DNA from: Hyphomicrobium_A sp963745205
GTDB taxonomy: Bacteria > Pseudomonadota > Alphaproteobacteria > Rhizobiales > Hyphomicrobiaceae
NCBI GenBank assembly: GCA_963745205.1
Contig: CAVUWX010000002.1
Location: 1-64,000, forward strand
DNA: 64,000 bases
Direction of reading: 5' to 3'
The notes beneath the pieces were generated by a model. It was not told where the DNA came from. It saw only the letters and a list, made by a program, of their open reading frames with translations, and searched no databases. Shown here one piece after another: positions 53,901 through 62,511 of this stretch; within the stretch, counting starts at the first letter, position 1; the number at the start of each line of letters is the position of its first letter. The position numbers and the translations under genes are program-made.

Positions 53901-55361
53901 TTATCCGAGCAGCCGCGCAACGTTCTGAAACCAGGCGACGAGCGCTCCCGGCAGGTAGATCCCGGCGATGAGCACCAATGCGAGATGGGCAAAGAGCGGG
54001 ACGTATGAAGCTTCGACGGGAGCCATACTGCCGGTCGGCTTGCCGAATGCCGCCTCGCTCAAGCGCAGAAACAGCGCGCCGAAGGCGACCAAGAGCCCGA
54101 AAACCACCAGAACCGCGAGGAGCGGCTCGCGCGCAAATGTGGAGCTGACGATCAGGAACTCGCTCATGAAGATGCCGAGCGGCGGCAGCCCGGCGATCGC
54201 CACGACGCCCAGCACAAGACCCCACCCCAGAAGCGGGTGGCTTTCGGTCAATCCGCGGATCTCCGACAGCTTCTGGGTGCCCTTGACTTGCGAGATGTGT
54301 CCGACGGTGAAGAAGATCGCCGACTTGGTGAGGCTGTGCATGGTCATGTGCAAAAGGCCGGCGAAGTTGGCCAGCGGACCGCCCATGCCGAATGCGAACG
54401 TGATGAGCCCCATGTGCTCGATCGAGGAGTAGGCGAACATGCGTTTGATGTCGCGCCGCCGGTAGAGCATGAAGCCGGCGAAGACGAGGGACAGGAGACC
54501 CAGTGTCACCATCAACGGACCGGGCGCGATCGCCGCTGGATTTGCCGCAAGCAGCATCTTGAAGCGCAGCACGGCGTAGAGGGCGACATTGAGCAGCAGC
54601 CCCGACAGAACCGCGGAGATCGGCGTCGGCCCCTCGGCATGGGCATCGGGCAGCCAAGCGTGCAGCGGCGCCAGGCCGACCTTGGTGCCGTAACCCAACA
54701 TCAAGAAGACGAAGGCAAGGTTAAGCATGTCCGGGCTGAAGTCCTTGGCCCTTTGTATGAGGGACGTCCACACCATGGCATCGTGCCCCTCACCGATCAC
54801 CGGGCGCGCCGCCATGTACACGAGGATGGTGCCGAACAGCGCCAGCGCGATGCCGACGCTTCCAAGGATGAAGTATTTCCACGCCGCTTCCAGCGCCTCG
54901 GCCGTGCGATAGATTCCGACCATCAGCACGGTCGTGAGCGTGGCGAGCTCGATCGCCACCCACATGAGACCGATATTGTTGGCCAGCAGGCCGAGGTTCA
55001 TGGCGAACATCAGGGCCTGGTACATGGCGTGGTAGAAGCGCAGGTGCGTCGGCGTGAGCCGCCCGATCTCGAGTTCGTGCTCGATGTAGCTGGCGCTGAA
55101 GACGCTGGTGGTGAAGCCGACAAACGTGCCGAGCACGACGAACACGACATTGAGGTCATCGACGAAGAGATAGGTGCCGGGCGCGGGGCGCACGATGAGC
55201 AGCGACAGGGCCGCAAGGAACGTCAACAGCGCCGCCAGAACGTTGAGGCGCGCGGTCAATTTATAACCGGGCAGCAGCGCCAGCAGCACCGCGGAGAAAC
55301 CCGGAATGACCAGGATGGCAGTCACCGGCTCAAAGGGCAGCTGCATGATCAAGGGATTCAT
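53901..55361 (-). CDS. hyfF: Ehr-type complex antiporter-like subunit, HyfF/NuoN-like
   Basis: A 486-residue membrane protein with about 14 helices, of the Mrp antiporter/complex I family. The helix-5 glutamate lies in WVAIELATLTTVLM and the helix-7 lysine in GYGTKVGLAPLHAWLPDAH. A lysine in the helix HSLTKSAIFF completes the proton-channel set. It should translocate protons or sodium. The start overlaps the hyfE stop (ATGA), and hyfG follows after 17 bases. Confidence 0.93.
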   Translation of the reverse strand: MNPLIMQLPFEPVTAILVIPGFSAVLLALLPGYKLTARLNVLAALLTFLAALSLLIVRPAPGTYLFVDDLNVVFVVLGTFVGFTTSVFSASYIEHELEIGRLTPTHLRFYHAMYQALMFAMNLGLLANNIGLMWVAIELATLTTVLMVGIYRTAEALEAAWKYFILGSVGIALALFGTILVYMAARPVIGEGHDAMVWTSLIQRAKDFSPDMLNLAFVFLMLGYGTKVGLAPLHAWLPDAHAEGPTPISAVLSGLLLNVALYAVLRFKMLLAANPAAIAPGPLMVTLGLLSLVFAGFMLYRRRDIKRMFAYSSIEHMGLITFAFGMGGPLANFAGLLHMTMHSLTKSAIFFTVGHISQVKGTQKLSEIRGLTESHPLLGWGLVLGVVAIAGLPPLGIFMSEFLIVSSTFAREPLLAVLVVFGLLVAFGALFLRLSEAAFGKPTGSMAPVEASYVPLFAHLALVLIAGIYLPGALVAWFQNVARLLG

Positions 55362-56020
55362 GGGCGCTCTCCGCGATAATCGTCGAGCGCCTGAACGTCG
55401 ACCGAGTCGAAGCGCTCGCGGATACGGAACAGGAAGACGCCGATCACTATGAAGGCGACCAAAACCGAGAACGCCACGCTGATCTCGACCACGAGCGGCA
55501 TGCCTTTGGCTCCGGCCGCCGCGAGGATAAGTCCGTTCTCGATCGACATGAAGCCGATGATCTGACTGACCGCGTTGCGCCGCGTCACCATCATGAGGAG
55601 GCCGAGCAGCAAGACGGCGAGGGCGAACGCCAAGTCCTCTCGGGCTAGGGGGTCAGCCGCAGCGGTGGCGCGCAGCATGACGACCATGGAAAGAGCCACG
55701 AGCCCCATGCCGAACAGCATCGTGGGGCCAATGCCGCCGACCGTCTCGATCGTGCGGTGGATTCCGAGTCGCACCACCACTCGGTGGAGCGCAACAGGAA
55801 TGATAATGGCCTTGAGCACGAGTGCGATCGCGGCCGTGACGTAGAGATGCGGCGCGTTCTGAATGTACGCCTGCCAAGCGACAGAGAGCGAGAGCACCCC
55901 AGCGTGCAGCGCGAAGACGTTGAGCAGGCCGAACATGCGATCTTGGTACAGCAGCATGAAGCTGACAAGCACCATGCTACCGGCGAGCATGTGGGCAACG
56001 TCGATTGCGGTCTGGTCCAT
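55358..56020 (-). CDS. hyfE: Ehr-type complex membrane subunit, HyfE-like
   Basis: A 220-residue membrane protein with six or seven helices. The pattern GFMSIENGLILAAAGAKGMPL near residues 153-173 (NuoK-like glutamate) identifies the HyfE/NuoK-like subunit. It belongs to the membrane arm and probably carries one ion path. TGATG overlap with hyfC upstream and ATGA overlap with hyfF downstream show tight co-translation. Confidence 0.9.
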   Translation of the reverse strand: MDQTAIDVAHMLAGSMVLVSFMLLYQDRMFGLLNVFALHAGVLSLSVAWQAYIQNAPHLYVTAAIALVLKAIIIPVALHRVVVRLGIHRTIETVGGIGPTMLFGMGLVALSMVVMLRATAAADPLAREDLAFALAVLLLGLLMMVTRRNAVSQIIGFMSIENGLILAAAGAKGMPLVVEISVAFSVLVAFIVIGVFLFRIRERFDSVDVQALDDYRGERP

Positions 56021-56973
56021 CAGAAGCTCCGGGAAACAAAGAGCAGAAGCATGCCGAGTAGCCCCAGCATGAGGGCTATTCCCAAGAAATCGGGCACACG
56101 GAAGACCCGCATCTTGGCGATCGATGTCTCAAACAGCGCCAGCAGAAAACCGCCCACGGCGAGCTTCCCAGCATAGCTTGCCAAGCCTATGGCGTGAGCG
56201 GTCGGCCCGCTGCCCGCCGGCGCCAGACCCCACGGCACGAAGATGCAGGCGATGAGCGACATATAGAGCAGCAACTTGAGCGCCGCGGCGAGTTCGAGCA
56301 CGGCGAGATGGCGCCCCGAGTACTCAAGCACCATGGCCTCGTGCACCATCGTGAGCTCTAGATGCGTCGCCGGATTGTCGACAGGAATGCGCGCGTTTTC
56401 CGCAAGCGCGACGATGATAAGAGCGACGAGCGCGAGCCCAAGCGAGACGCGCAAGCTGCCATGCGCAAGCATGAAGTCCGCCACTTCGGACAGCTGGGTT
56501 GACCCAGCCAGGAGGGCCACAGTGAAGACGATCATGATCATGGCGGGCTCGGCGATCGAGGCGAACATCATCTCGCGGCTGGAGCCGATGCCGCCGAAAC
56601 TCGTTCCGATGTCCATCCCAACGAGCGCCAGGAAGAATCGTGCAGAGCCCAGGAGCGCCGTGATGGCAATCAAGTCGGCCGTCCAGCTGAAATAGAGCCC
56701 CGTGGCAAAGGTCGGGACGAGCGCGGCCGCCACCCAGGTGGCCGCAAAGATCAAGTAGGGGCCACTGCGGAAGAGCCAGGAGGCGTTTTCCGCAATCACG
56801 ACTTCCTTGCGGATGAGCCTCAAGAGATCGCGGTAGACCTGAAGCAACGGCGGCCCGCGCCGGCGTAAGAGCCGCGCCTTTACCTTGCGCGTAAAGCCCA
56901 GCAGTAGCGGCGCCAGGATCAGCACGAGTGCCATCTGCGCGCCCTGCGGGATGAGATCGAGGATCAGGACCAT
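56020..56973 (-). CDS. hyfC: Ehr-type complex membrane subunit, HyfC/NuoH-like
   Basis: A 317-residue membrane protein with about eight helices. KARLLRRRGPPLLQVYRDLL near the N-terminus, SREMMFASIAEPAMIMIVF in the middle and NPATHLELTMVHEAMVLEYSG-type loops (quoted in part) are typical of HyfC/HycD/NuoH. NuoH-type subunits connect the peripheral Fe-S arm to the ion-pumping arm and line the quinone-like cavity. The start overlaps the upstream hyfB-like stop by 10 bases. Confidence 0.93.
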   Translation of the reverse strand: MVLILDLIPQGAQMALVLILAPLLLGFTRKVKARLLRRRGPPLLQVYRDLLRLIRKEVVIAENASWLFRSGPYLIFAATWVAAALVPTFATGLYFSWTADLIAITALLGSARFFLALVGMDIGTSFGGIGSSREMMFASIAEPAMIMIVFTVALLAGSTQLSEVADFMLAHGSLRVSLGLALVALIIVALAENARIPVDNPATHLELTMVHEAMVLEYSGRHLAVLELAAALKLLLYMSLIACIFVPWGLAPAGSGPTAHAIGLASYAGKLAVGGFLLALFETSIAKMRVFRVPDFLGIALMLGLLGMLLLFVSRSF

Positions 56974-58985
56974 ACGAGCATCGCGAACATGAGGATCACC
57001 AGGAGGCCGATGAGCGCCACAAACACGACGCTCAGGAATTGGCGGATCGTCAGGAACTGGAGATAGTTGAGCTTGTCGGCCGCATAGGCGGTGCCGCCGG
57101 CAATCGGAGCATAGATGGAGTCCCAGACGAGATCGCGAAGGGTGACGGTCAGCCGCGCGGGTCGTGCATCGCCCGGCGGGGGCATTTCAACCCGCTCGCG
57201 CGCGAGAAATACCACTTCTCCAAACACGCGGCGGATCGGCTGCGCGAAGCTGTCGGCTGTATATTGCGTTTGCGGCCTGGAGTCCGGAAAGCCGCAATCC
57301 CAAGCCGGGGCACGGCGCACGGCGTGCGAAGCAAAACGATGAATGGTTTCGACCGCGGCCAGCGCCGCGATCGCAATGAAGGCGAAAACCAGGAGGCCGT
57401 TATAGGAGCTGCGGCTCTCTGCTATGGGCACTATCGACAGCCACGGAATTGCGCTCTGCACGGGCATGCGGCCCCCGACCAGGCCTTTAGCCACCGGTGC
57501 CAAGCCGTCGATGAAAAATCCCGGAATGATCCCCGCGATCAGGCACAGGAGGGCAAAGGCGAACATGGCTGCTAGCGAAGCGTTGTCGGTTTCTTGCGCC
57601 TTCTCCGCCGCCGGCGTGCGCGGCCGGCCCAGGAATGTCACTCCGAAGGCCTTTACGAAGCACCCAGCAGCGAGCGCTGCCGACAGCGCGAGCATCGCAC
57701 CCACCGCGGGCACGATCAGCTTCAGCCCCCACGATGGCAGGATCGGGCTCAAGAGAATTGCCTGAAACGTCAGCCACTCGGAGACAAACCCGTTGAGTGG
57801 CGGCAGCGCGGAGATCGCGACGCATCCCGCAAGGAAGGTGAAGGCCGTTAGCGGCATGCGATGGATGAGGCCGCCCAGATGCTCCATGTCGCGCTCGCCC
57901 GTCGCCGTCAGCACGGCGCCGGCGCCAAAGAACAGCAGGCTCTTGAATAGGCTGTGATTGAAAACGTGGAACAGCGCGGCTGTCAGCGCAAGCGCCGCGG
58001 GAGCCGGCATATGGTGCGCCGCAAAAGCGAGCGCAAGACCGAGGCCGATGAAGATGATCCCAATGTTCTCCACGGTGTGGTAGGCGAGCAGTCGCTTGAG
58101 GTCGTGCTCCATCAGGGCGCTGAGCACGCCGAGCACGCACGTCGCTCCAGCGAGCGGGATCACGACGATGCTCCACCACCAGGCCGGCGGCCCGTTGAGG
58201 TCGAAGACGATGCGGATGAAGCCGTACACCGCGACCTTGGTCATTACCCCGCTCATCAGCGCCGAGACGTGGCTTGGTGCAGCGGGGTGAGCGAGGGGAA
58301 GCCAGACATGCAAAGGCACAAGCCCTGCCTTCGAACCGGCGCCCAGGAGAACCAGGATCAAGACCAATCCGGGTTGCATGCCGGTCGCGCCGCGCATCTC
58401 GTCGAACGCATAGCTACCGGCAGGACCTGCGAGTAGGCCGAACGCCAAGAGCAGGGCGAGCGTGCCAAAGCTCGCCATCACGATATAGATGTAGCCCGCG
58501 CGCCGGTTATCAGGATCCTCGTGGTGTGCCATCACCAGCGCCCAAGACGTGAGCGACATGAACTCCCAGGCGAAGAGGAAGCTGAAGGCATCGTCAGCGA
58601 GGATGACCAGGTTCATTCCCGCGAGAAATGCGGGATAGAAAGGCAGGACGCGGCCCGGCGATGCTTCATGCTCACCGTACCCGAGCGCATAGAGGCTGGC
58701 GGCCGCGCCACCAAGATTGACAATGACGAGGAAGAATGCGCTCAGGAAGTCAATCCGGAAATGTGCGCCGATCCATGGCAATCCAATGGGTAGCCAAAAC
58801 GAGGATGCAGGACTGTCGCCGGCCAAGAGATAGGTGAGAGCGACTGCGAATGCGGCGAGACAAATAGCAAGGCACGCCCCGTAGACGAGGCTCGTCGCCG
58901 CAGACCACTGTCGCGCCGCCAGGACGAGCAGAGGCACGCCGAGCAGTGCCGCGACGCTCCATAGTGCGGCAATCACAGGCGTCAT
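56964..58985 (-). CDS. hyfB: Ehr-type complex antiporter-like subunit HyfB, copy 2
   Basis: A 673-residue NuoL/HyfB-like membrane protein with about 16 helices. The helix-5 glutamate is in LFAWEFMSLTSWALVMAHH and the helix-7 lysine in GAGSKAGLVPLHVWLPLAHP, followed by ALMSGVMTKVAVYGFIRI. It is closely related to copy 1 along its whole length, including the C-terminal soluble loop (RRAPAWDCGFPD) and ERVEMPPPGDARPAR. The C-terminal part adds two membrane helices. It lies between copy 1 (55-base gap) and hyfC (10-base overlap). Confidence 0.93.
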   Translation of the reverse strand: MTPVIAALWSVAALLGVPLLVLAARQWSAATSLVYGACLAICLAAFAVALTYLLAGDSPASSFWLPIGLPWIGAHFRIDFLSAFFLVIVNLGGAAASLYALGYGEHEASPGRVLPFYPAFLAGMNLVILADDAFSFLFAWEFMSLTSWALVMAHHEDPDNRRAGYIYIVMASFGTLALLLAFGLLAGPAGSYAFDEMRGATGMQPGLVLILVLLGAGSKAGLVPLHVWLPLAHPAAPSHVSALMSGVMTKVAVYGFIRIVFDLNGPPAWWWSIVVIPLAGATCVLGVLSALMEHDLKRLLAYHTVENIGIIFIGLGLALAFAAHHMPAPAALALTAALFHVFNHSLFKSLLFFGAGAVLTATGERDMEHLGGLIHRMPLTAFTFLAGCVAISALPPLNGFVSEWLTFQAILLSPILPSWGLKLIVPAVGAMLALSAALAAGCFVKAFGVTFLGRPRTPAAEKAQETDNASLAAMFAFALLCLIAGIIPGFFIDGLAPVAKGLVGGRMPVQSAIPWLSIVPIAESRSSYNGLLVFAFIAIAALAAVETIHRFASHAVRRAPAWDCGFPDSRPQTQYTADSFAQPIRRVFGEVVFLARERVEMPPPGDARPARLTVTLRDLVWDSIYAPIAGGTAYAADKLNYLQFLTIRQFLSVVFVALIGLLVILMFAMLVWS

Positions 58986-59040
58986 GGGCGCCCCCCTTCG
59001 CCTTGAAGGCCGCCGGTTAATCGGCGGGGGCGATCGGCGA

Positions 59041-61053
59041 TCAAAGCCATAACGACACCGTCAGCAGCAGGCCAACGAGGGCCACGAACACGAGGCTCAG
59101 ATATTGGCGGATGGTGAGAAACTGCAGATAGTTGAGCTTCTCGGACGCATACGAGATCCAGCCGCTGATCGGCGCGTAGATCACATCCCAGACGAGATCG
59201 CGAAGAGTGACGGTCATCCGCGCGGGTCGTGCATCGCCCGGCGGGGGCATTTCAACGCGCTCGCGCGCAAGAAGGACAACCTCTCCGAACACGCGACGCA
59301 GCGGCTGGGCAAAGCTGTCGGCCGTGTACTGGGTGGCAGGGCTCGGATCGGGATAGCCGCAGTCCCAGGCCGGAGCGCGGCGCACGGCGCGCGAGGCAAA
59401 GCGATGAATGACCTCGGCCGCAAGCATCGACGAAAGGGCAATGAAGACGAAGACGAGCAGACCGTTATAGGAACTGCGGCTCTCGGCTACCGGGACGATC
59501 GACAGCCACGGGATCGACGCCTGCACGGGCATATGCTGTCCAAGCAGGTCTTGCGCGATCGGCGCGAGCGCGTCGATGACGAAGCCTGGCAGAATTCCGG
59601 CAAGCAGGCAGAAGCTCAGCAGCGTGACCATCGCCGTGAGCGAGAAGCTGTCCGTCTCACGGGCTTCCGCAGCGGCATTCGTGCGCGGCCGGCCGAGGAA
59701 GGTGACGCCGTAGGCGCGCACGAAGCACGCAGCCGAAAGAGCAGCACCGAGCGCCAGCATGGCTCCCGCCGCCGGCACCAACAGCTTCAAGCCCCACTGC
59801 GGCAGAGCCGGGCTCAGCAGGACCGCCTGGAACACCAGCCACTCGGAGGCGAATCCGTTGAGCGGCGGCAGCGCCGAAATAGCGACGCAGCCACCTAGAA
59901 AAAGGAACGCGGTTTTCGGCATCTTGTGGATGAGACCGCCGAGCTTTTCGATGTCGCGCGCGCCCGTTGAGGTGAGGACGGCGCCCGCTCCGAAGAACAG
60001 CAAGCTCTTGAAGAAGGAATGATTGAGAACATGAAACAGCGCCGCGGTGAACGCCAGCGCTGCGGGCCCTTCCATGTCGTTTGCCTTGAAGGCCAGGGCC
60101 AAGCCCAGCCCGACGAAGATGACGCCCACGTTTTCAACCGTGCTGTAGGCAAGCAGTCGCTTCAAGTCGCGCTGCAGGGTGGCGTGGAGCACGCCGAGCA
60201 CGGCCGTAATGCTACCAAGTGCGAGCACCACGCTTCCCCACCACCAGACCGGCGCGCCCACCAGATCGAACGTGATGCGGATGAAGCCGTAGATTGCGAC
60301 TTTGGTCATGACGCCGCTCATGAGGGCCGAGACATGGCTCGGAGCAGCCGGATGTGCTAGCGGCAGCCAAACATGCAACGGCACGAGACCGGCTTTGGAG
60401 CCAGTCCCCAGCAACACCAGCGCCAAGACGAGACCAGGAAGCCAGGCAGCATGTTGAACGCCGCGCATATCCGCGAATGCGTAGTTGCCGGCTGGGCCCG
60501 CGAGCAGCCCGAACGCCAACAGCAGCGCCAGCGTGCCAAAGCTCGCCATCAAGATGTAGATGTAGCCTGCCCGCCTGTTATCGGGATCGTGATGGTGTGC
60601 CATCACCAGCGCCCACGAGGTGAGCGACATGAACTCCCAGGCGAAGAGGAAGCTGAAGGCATCGGCCGCGAGGATGACCAAGTTCATGCCAGCGAGGAAC
60701 GCGGGATAAAAAGGCAAGACGCGGCCCGGCGTCACCTCGTGCTCGCCGTATCCCAGCGCATAAAGACTGGCGGCAGCAGCACCGAGATTGATGACAGCCA
60801 AAAAGAACGCCGCCAGAGCATCAATGGTGAAGTGCGCGCCGATCCAGGGCAACCCAACGGGAAGCCGCAGGCTCTCGGCCGGCTTGGCTCCGGCGAGTAG
60901 CTCGCCACACGCGGTGATGAGGATCACCAAACACGCCAGCAGGCACGAGAGATAGATCAGGCGAGAGCCGGCAGAGTTCCGTTGCGCCACCACCCCCGAC
61001 ACCGCAATGCAGAGCAGCGCGGTCACGCCCCAGAGTACACCCGCAACCGCCAT
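59041..61053 (-). CDS. hyfB: Ehr-type complex antiporter-like subunit HyfB, copy 1
   Basis: A 670-residue paralogue of the next gene, from ATG 61053. It keeps the same functional residues (LFAWEFMSLTSWALVMAHH, GTGSKAGLVPLHVWLPLAHP) and the same C-terminal block (RRAPAWDCGYPDPSPATQYT, split here). The first 50 residues and the loops near 200 and 260 differ most from copy 2. It is the first structural gene of the operon, 5 bases after the XRE regulator stop. Confidence 0.93.
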   Translation of the reverse strand: MAVAGVLWGVTALLCIAVSGVVAQRNSAGSRLIYLSCLLACLVILITACGELLAGAKPAESLRLPVGLPWIGAHFTIDALAAFFLAVINLGAAAASLYALGYGEHEVTPGRVLPFYPAFLAGMNLVILAADAFSFLFAWEFMSLTSWALVMAHHHDPDNRRAGYIYILMASFGTLALLLAFGLLAGPAGNYAFADMRGVQHAAWLPGLVLALVLLGTGSKAGLVPLHVWLPLAHPAAPSHVSALMSGVMTKVAIYGFIRITFDLVGAPVWWWGSVVLALGSITAVLGVLHATLQRDLKRLLAYSTVENVGVIFVGLGLALAFKANDMEGPAALAFTAALFHVLNHSFFKSLLFFGAGAVLTSTGARDIEKLGGLIHKMPKTAFLFLGGCVAISALPPLNGFASEWLVFQAVLLSPALPQWGLKLLVPAAGAMLALGAALSAACFVRAYGVTFLGRPRTNAAAEARETDSFSLTAMVTLLSFCLLAGILPGFVIDALAPIAQDLLGQHMPVQASIPWLSIVPVAESRSSYNGLLVFVFIALSSMLAAEVIHRFASRAVRRAPAWDCGYPDPSPATQYTADSFAQPLRRVFGEVVLLARERVEMPPPGDARPARMTVTLRDLVWDVIYAPISGWISYASEKLNYLQFLTIRQYLSLVFVALVGLLLTVSLWL

Positions 61054-61058
61054 GCCCT

Positions 61059-61382
61059 CTACCCCGCCCGCGAAGAAGCCAGGCGAGGCCGCGATCGCCC
61101 AGCGGTCATCCCTCCGCTCCGCACCTTCTTCACCCCTATGCCCTTAAGCCGCACACCACGACCGCTCGCCTGACTGGCCGCACCCTCACCGATCAACTCG
61201 ACGCCCGCTTTGTTGAGCGCGGACACCAGCTTGGTCAGCGAGTCGACGTTGCCGCGGATCAGCCCATCACTGGCCTCCATACGCTGGATGGTCGGCAGCG
61301 AAAGCCCGGCGAGCTCTGCCAATTCGCGCTGATCGAAACCGAGCAAGGCGCGCGCCGCCCGCAGCTGAGGGGCCGTGATCAT
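61059..61382 (-). CDS. XRE-family transcriptional regulator
   Basis: A 107-residue protein with an N-terminal helix-turn-helix (LRAARALLGFDQRELAELAG, then LSLPTIQRMEAS) and a Gly-rich middle. This compact XRE form is frequent in alphaproteobacteria. The last 25 residues are basic (KKVRSGGMTAGRSRPRLASS) and may be a C-terminal extension or a shifted end. It lies 5 bases ahead of the first hyfB-like gene, so it is probably the promoter-proximal gene of the operon and its regulator. Confidence 0.88.
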   Translation of the reverse strand: MITAPQLRAARALLGFDQRELAELAGLSLPTIQRMEASDGLIRGNVDSLTKLVSALNKAGVELIGEGAASQASGRGVRLKGIGVKKVRSGGMTAGRSRPRLASSRAG

Positions 61383-61860
61383 GCGTCACATATCATTTAT
61401 TACGTCCGATGCATCTTAATTCAAGCCACCGCCGTAGTCACGCGAGCGGAATGCGATGTCCACTTATTTTGCCAAGAATGCCGTGGCGGAGAATGCTGGC
61501 TGAGCCGCCATCACGTCGTTGCTCTCGCAGGAGGGACAACGCGTGTCGCCAGGAGCATGAGCTCGGTAAGCGACGTCGGGGCTCTGCTCTTGGCAAACTC
61601 GCCTTACCGGGCCACCCGATGCAGACGCTGTGTTTTTGGCCCTGACACCTATCGATTTTGCAAGCTGATCAGTGACACGATCAAAGACGGCCGTCGACAT
61701 CGGCTGCGGGTCAGGAGCCGGAGACATCAGTGTTTATTCGGCATCAGTAGTGCCGGGCACTACGGGCCGTCGGATGGGTGGCAAATGCGGCACGCTGCCC
61801 GGTTCCTTGCGGGACAACCCGGCTTGCAGCAGGCCGATTCTGTTGTCGAGGGCCACGCGC
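61383..61860. other. Intergenic region with a possible zinc-ribbon remnant
   Basis: About 480 bases. The promoter of the Ehr-type operon should lie in the AT-rich stretch near 61383-61430. A minus-strand stretch around 61470-61560 reads GDTRCPSCESNDVMAAQPAF, which looks like a broken zinc-ribbon segment, but no complete gene can be read. Confidence 0.4.
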
Positions 61861-62511
61861 TTACCCAATACCCAGCGCGTATTGATGTTTGTCCTTGCCG
61901 CCCATATGCGACGGTCGGCTGCGCGTCTGAACTGGACCCGCGTCAAACAAGGCTGCCTGATTGCCCCACGCATCCCAACCTTGCCGTGACTGTCGCGAAA
62001 ACATTTCGAGGTAGGGTCCGCGCGCAAGCCTCTCAATACGAGTAAATACTTCCTCGGGCTTGCGGCTATGTTCGCGGCGTGGAGAGATCACAAGGCGCTT
62101 CACGTCCTTGGCCATCCGCGGCGGCGCACCTCGCGTTGCTAAGAGACACTGCTCGACGTTTGCCCGCGACCAATACCCAAGGCCCGTGAAGAAGTCCTCA
62201 GGTGATAGTTTTTCAAGTTTGGCTCGCTTGTTGGTTTTGGCCCAGTAGAAGCCTACGGTCTTATACTTGAAGCCCCACACATCGATTAGCTCAAGCGCCT
62301 TGGGAAGCAACGGATCGGTTGCCCAAAGGAAAAGAACGCAGTCCTTAGCCGCCCACCGCTGAGGCTGAAGCGCAGCAAGTTGGGCGAAGTCCATGCACTC
62401 GTAGTGCGCGACAGCGTTCCGGCCCGTACCCTTCTCGCTGAAATTTTTGAAGTTCCAGGGCGGGTCGGCATAGATGACGCCGTATCGTCTAGACGGATTG
62501 AAGCAGCTCAT
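61861..62511 (-). CDS. MT-A70 family adenine-specific DNA methyltransferase
   Basis: A 216-residue methyltransferase. The catalytic DPPW is at residues 16-19 (YADPPWNF). A second conserved part reads CVLFLWATDPLLPKALELID, and VEQCLLATRGAPPRM precedes SRKPEEVFTRIERLARGPYLE-type sequence (in part) and MFSRQSRQGWDAWGNQ. The length is typical for the bacterial MT-A70 type, which methylates N6 of adenine in DNA. The start overlaps the last 23 bases of the putative nuclease gene upstream, so the two are co-translated. Confidence 0.92.
   Translation of the reverse strand: MSCFNPSRRYGVIYADPPWNFKNFSEKGTGRNAVAHYECMDFAQLAALQPQRWAAKDCVLFLWATDPLLPKALELIDVWGFKYKTVGFYWAKTNKRAKLEKLSPEDFFTGLGYWSRANVEQCLLATRGAPPRMAKDVKRLVISPRREHSRKPEEVFTRIERLARGPYLEMFSRQSRQGWDAWGNQAALFDAGPVQTRSRPSHMGGKDKHQYALGIG

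Noticed and set aside
53884..54657. N-terminal extension of the hyfG-like frame into hyfF
   Set aside because: The extension overlaps the well-conserved hyfF coding sequence, is Arg/Ala-rich, and a ribosome site stands before ATG 53883, where similarity begins.
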